Shown here: one piece after another, positions 15,019-16,101 of the stretch | Layout of the letters: the number at the start of each line of letters is the position of its first letter | How positions within the stretch are numbered: the stretch's first letter is position 1 | From: Bacteroidales bacterium UBA7569 | Lineage (GTDB): Bacteria; Bacteroidota; Bacteroidia; Bacteroidales; Paludibacteraceae | DNA: 16,101 nt | NCBI GenBank assembly: GCA_002477945.1 | Contig: DLLF01000007.1 | Span: 1-16,101 of the forward strand | Direction of reading: 5' to 3' | Program-made: the position numbers and the translations under genes | Notes under the pieces: generated by a model | What the model saw: only the letters and a program-made list of their open reading frames with translations | The model's database searches: none | Told to the model about the DNA's origin: nothing

Positions 15019-15123
15019 TTAACCCTCGTGGAAATAATCGGAGTATGCAGTTTCTGTTGTCTGTGTCGGAGATCTTGTCGGTATCGGCTTCTGTTTACAG
15101 GTCTGTCTGCAACCTACGATCTA
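15019..15123 (-). other. Open frame continuing 33 codons past the TAG of the small membrane ORF
   Basis: Directly after the TAG at 15121-15123 the same frame stays open for 33 codons to a TAA. It encodes IVGCRQTCKQKPIPTRSP followed by a Thr- and acid-rich end. The composition looks like a cytoplasmic tail following the preceding membrane helix, but a random open stretch of this length is not rare. I list it so the possibility is recorded, not as a gene. Confidence 0.3.
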
Positions 15124-15273
15124 ACACAAAGCATATATAATTATTCCAACCACAAATATCGCTACATAGATAAGATACATGGCTTTGTCTGCCTTGTTTC
15201 TACCCTTATATCCGGGCATCTGTTCAATGACAGCCTCTATCTTGCTTATATCATCCGGATCCAAATAGGTCAT
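15121..15273 (-). CDS. Small single-helix membrane ORF (50 aa), probable displaced C-terminus of the gene before it
   Basis: The ORF begins MTYLDPDDISKIEAVIEQMP, continues through GYKGRNKADKAM and ends in one strong membrane helix (residues about 32-50, YLIYVAIFVVGIIIYALC). It has no signal-like N-terminus and no good ribosome site. It lies in the -1 frame relative to the G11-tract gene; removing one G joins the two with no stop between them and links them by KITFTSN, which continues the beta pattern. I therefore see it as the membrane anchor of that gene and not as an independent small protein, though independent translation remains possible. Confidence 0.6.
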   Translation of the reverse strand: MTYLDPDDISKIEAVIEQMPGYKGRNKADKAMYLIYVAIFVVGIIIYALC

Positions 15274-15292
15274 ATTACTAGTGAATGTTATT

Positions 15293-15547
15293 TTACCCCC
15301 CCCCCCTTGTATTTTTGAATGTGTAGGTAGTTACGTAATTGTTGACCATATAGGTAACCACCACATCATCAACTGGTGCACTGAAAATTTTTTTCGTGGT
15401 GCGGATAGTGAGAATGTCATTTTGGATTGAAAACTCTGTCAGATGACCGTTTCCGAATTTCTCAACCAATTTGTCTTGAGGAGTGTTGTTTAACAGACTT
15501 TTTTTCTCCCCTTGGAGGTCAGCCACTGTAAATCTTACGTTTTCCAT
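15293..15547 (-). CDS. Small beta-rich protein truncated at a G11 tract (84 aa), unrecognised
   Basis: The protein starts MENVRFTVADLQGEKKSLL and has alternating strands (LTEFSIQNDILTIRTT, VVVTYMVNNYVTTYTFKN). It stops in a run of 11 Gs (plus-strand C11, 15296-15306) with the sequence NTRGGG-stop. The pattern of a small beta domain followed by IEQMPGYKGRNKADKA and one helix reads as a single membrane-anchored protein of about 141 residues if the tract had 10 (or 7 or 13) Gs. As written, the product would be soluble. It is the first gene of the SPFH operon. The family is unknown to me. I see no consensus promoter just upstream. Confidence 0.65.
   Translation of the reverse strand: MENVRFTVADLQGEKKSLLNNTPQDKLVEKFGNGHLTEFSIQNDILTIRTTKKIFSAPVDDVVVTYMVNNYVTTYTFKNTRGGG
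15296..15306. repeat. G11/C11 homopolymer tract
   Basis: Eleven consecutive Cs on the plus strand (Gs on the coding strand) lie in the reading frame of the first gene of the membrane operon. The tract length decides between an immediate TAA (11), a fused membrane protein (10, 7, 13) and a short alternate end (12). Such runs are classic slippage sites and also classic assembly error sites. Confidence 0.85.
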
Positions 15548-15589
15548 AAAAATAATACTTTTGTGCGTCTTGGCGACGCGGTTGTTTGG

Positions 15590-15613
15590 ATTAGTTTATT
15601 TATTAGTTTATTT
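15590..15613. repeat. Two perfect 12-bp direct repeats ATTAGTTTATTT
   Basis: The unit ATTAGTTTATTT occurs twice head to tail, 43 bp upstream of the first operon gene. It may be simple AT-rich repeat expansion, or two binding sites about one helical turn apart near the unseen promoter. Confidence 0.6.
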
Positions 15614-15627
15614 GTACATAGACATAC

Positions 15628-15674
15628 AAAAAGCGCAGACCTCGAGTTGCTTATCCACAAATCGAGGCCTTCGC
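15628..15674 (-). terminator. Intrinsic terminator ending the candidate ncRNA
   Basis: On the minus strand GCGAAGGCCTCGA (15674-15662) pairs with TCGAGGTCTGCGC (15645-15633) over 13 positions with one mismatch and one G-U pair, and is followed at once by T5 (15632-15628). It is the best intrinsic terminator in the window and points down the minus strand. Confidence 0.8.
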
Positions 15675-15853
15675 ATTGCCTTTAAGGTCAAATAAACAAC
15701 AGGAAACCTACGCCGATATGACCTACACACTGCACCGCTATACGGAAACACAATGCGACTGAAAGCCACATCCATAGGCATCTATTGATTTACTTTGATT
15801 TTGACCTTAATGCTGAAAAGTTGCGAAGTTTTCGATTTGTCAAACGCAAAGCG

Positions 15854-15898
15854 TCAATAAACGCTATTCAATATGTCAACCCACCCCGGCACGGACAT
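15854..15898 (-). CDS. Possible 14-residue mini-ORF at the 5' end of the candidate ncRNA
   Basis: ATG at 15898 opens MSVPGWVDILNSVY followed by TGA. A GGAGG sequence ends 5 nt before the ATG, which is an ideal Shine-Dalgarno and rare in this phylum. The stop codon falls in the loop of the AGCGT/ACGCT hairpin. It may be a leader peptide, or the purine run may simply be part of the RNA fold. Confidence 0.25.
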   Translation of the reverse strand: MSVPGWVDILNSVY

Positions 15899-15923
15899 AC
15901 ACCCCTCCGGCGTAGATTTGCTG

Positions 15924-15955
15924 CAAAATTATAACAATTATTCCGAACACGCAAA
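15924..15955 (-). promoter_or_regulatory. Consensus Bacteroidetes promoter driving the candidate ncRNA
   Basis: On the minus strand TTTG (15955-15952), then 20 nt, then TAATTTTG (15931-15924). Both boxes and the spacing match the consensus exactly, giving a start near 15917. Confidence 0.8.
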
Positions 15956-15977
15956 TAATATCTTATATATACTTCCT

Positions 15978-16008
15978 ATCCGTTGGCAAAATAATTCCGC
16001 CAACGGAT
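15978..16008. terminator. 10-bp perfect hairpin, possible bidirectional terminator
   Basis: ATCCGTTGGC and GCCAACGGAT pair perfectly across an 11-nt AT-rich loop. It lies just upstream of the ncRNA promoter, so it may end a minus-strand gene lying beyond the window. Neither side has a clear T run. Confidence 0.4.
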
Positions 16009-16046
16009 TATTCCCCCTATATTCTTTCGGTTTTGCTTCGGAAGTG

Positions 16047-16064
16047 CTTATGGTATACCATAAG
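16047..16064. promoter_or_regulatory. Perfect 18-bp palindrome CTTATGGTATACCATAAG
   Basis: The sequence equals its own reverse complement over 18 bp. Its right arm (CATAAG) is also the start of the first 11-bp repeat that follows, so palindrome and array share a word. It suits binding by a dimeric protein; no binding partner is visible. Confidence 0.6.
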
Positions 16065-16101
16065 AATCACATAAGAATCACATAAGAATGACATAAGAAT
16101 G
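16059..16101. repeat. 11-bp tandem array CATAAGAATCA, at least four units
   Basis: Units start at 16059, 16070, 16081 and 16092: CATAAGAATCA twice, CATAAGAATGA once, and a last unit cut by the window edge. The array is nearly perfect and probably continues beyond the window. Confidence 0.85.

Larger units (their letters stand above)
15628..15917 (-). ncRNA. Candidate structured non-coding RNA of about 290 nt
   Basis: A consensus promoter upstream and a strong terminator downstream bound a transcript with no substantial ORF. Its predicted first bases, CTACGCCG (15915-15908), pair perfectly with CGGCGTAG (15715-15708). TTAAGGTCAAA (15810-15800) pairs perfectly with TTTGACCTTAA (15692-15682), crossing the first stem and so suggesting a pseudoknot or a switch between folds. 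A small hairpin AGCGT/ACGCT also occurs near 15850-15866. There is no tRNA-like end, so it is not an ordinary tmRNA, and I see no RNase P core. The shape and Bacteroidales context recall the Rfam family Bacteroidales-1, which some consider a 6S RNA; I cannot confirm this without a covariance search. Confidence 0.6.

Noticed and set aside
15651..15659. Perfect DnaA-box word TTATCCACA
   Set aside because: It is a single copy in the loop of the ncRNA terminator, with no second box or AT-rich unwinding element beside it, so an origin is not supported.
15628..15917. tmRNA or RNase P RNA
   Set aside because: There is no tRNA-like acceptor or T-loop and no tag-peptide frame, and I found no RNase P core motifs. 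It remains an unassigned ncRNA.
15873..16085. Plus-strand 70-codon frame
   Set aside because: It runs across the ncRNA promoter, a hairpin and the palindrome, and its residues show no recognisable pattern.

Overview
The window reads as chromosomal DNA from a member of the Bacteroidales. Three promoters match the Bacteroidetes consensus (TTTG or a close variant, about 20 nt, TAnnTTTG), Shine-Dalgarno sites are mostly absent, one protein carries a type IX secretion (T9SS) C-terminal sorting domain, and the isoleucyl-tRNA synthetase is of the long, eukaryote-like IleRS2 type. Every protein gene I support lies on the minus strand, so the layout is described from high to low coordinates, in the direction of transcription.

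Region A (15.6-16.1 kb) has no convincing protein gene. It holds an 11-bp tandem repeat array next to a perfect 18-bp palindrome, a 10-bp hairpin, and a consensus promoter followed about 290 nt later by a good intrinsic terminator. That interval looks like a structured non-coding RNA. It has a long-range stem, a possible pseudoknot and a 14-codon mini-ORF with a strong Shine-Dalgarno.

Region B (11.9-15.55 kb) is a membrane-protein operon: a small protein interrupted by a G11 tract whose missing C-terminal half (a membrane anchor) lies in another frame just downstream; an SPFH/band-7 protein fused to a GYF_2 domain; a four-helix membrane protein; a zinc-ribbon/TM2 protein; a small lipoprotein with an amber codon in its lipobox; and a second TM2 protein ending at a strong hairpin. 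It recalls SPFH-containing envelope-stress operons such as Bacillus ydjGHI, but the gene set is different. This is my best candidate for an undescribed system. The G tract and the in-frame stops suggest either phase variation or decay.

Region C (10.3-11.9 kb) is one SDR-family epimerase/reductase with an added C-terminal zinc-ribbon-like module, behind its own promoter.

Region D (4.6-10.2 kb) is an 1827-residue secreted T9SS cargo protein. It has an N-terminal domain closely resembling the eukaryotic F-box-associated (FBA) glycan-binding domain, six regularly spaced cleaved-adhesin-like units (about 233 residues each), and a sorting domain. It is followed by a hairpin terminator and an intergenic region with a second 11-bp periodic array.

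Region E (1-4.3 kb) is an ileS operon: ileS, a lipocalin-like lipoprotein broken by an in-frame TGA, and the start of an AsmA-family gene that overlaps it by one base (TAATG). The IleRS has a GIHH signature instead of HIGH and carries a short AT-rich repeat inserted in frame.
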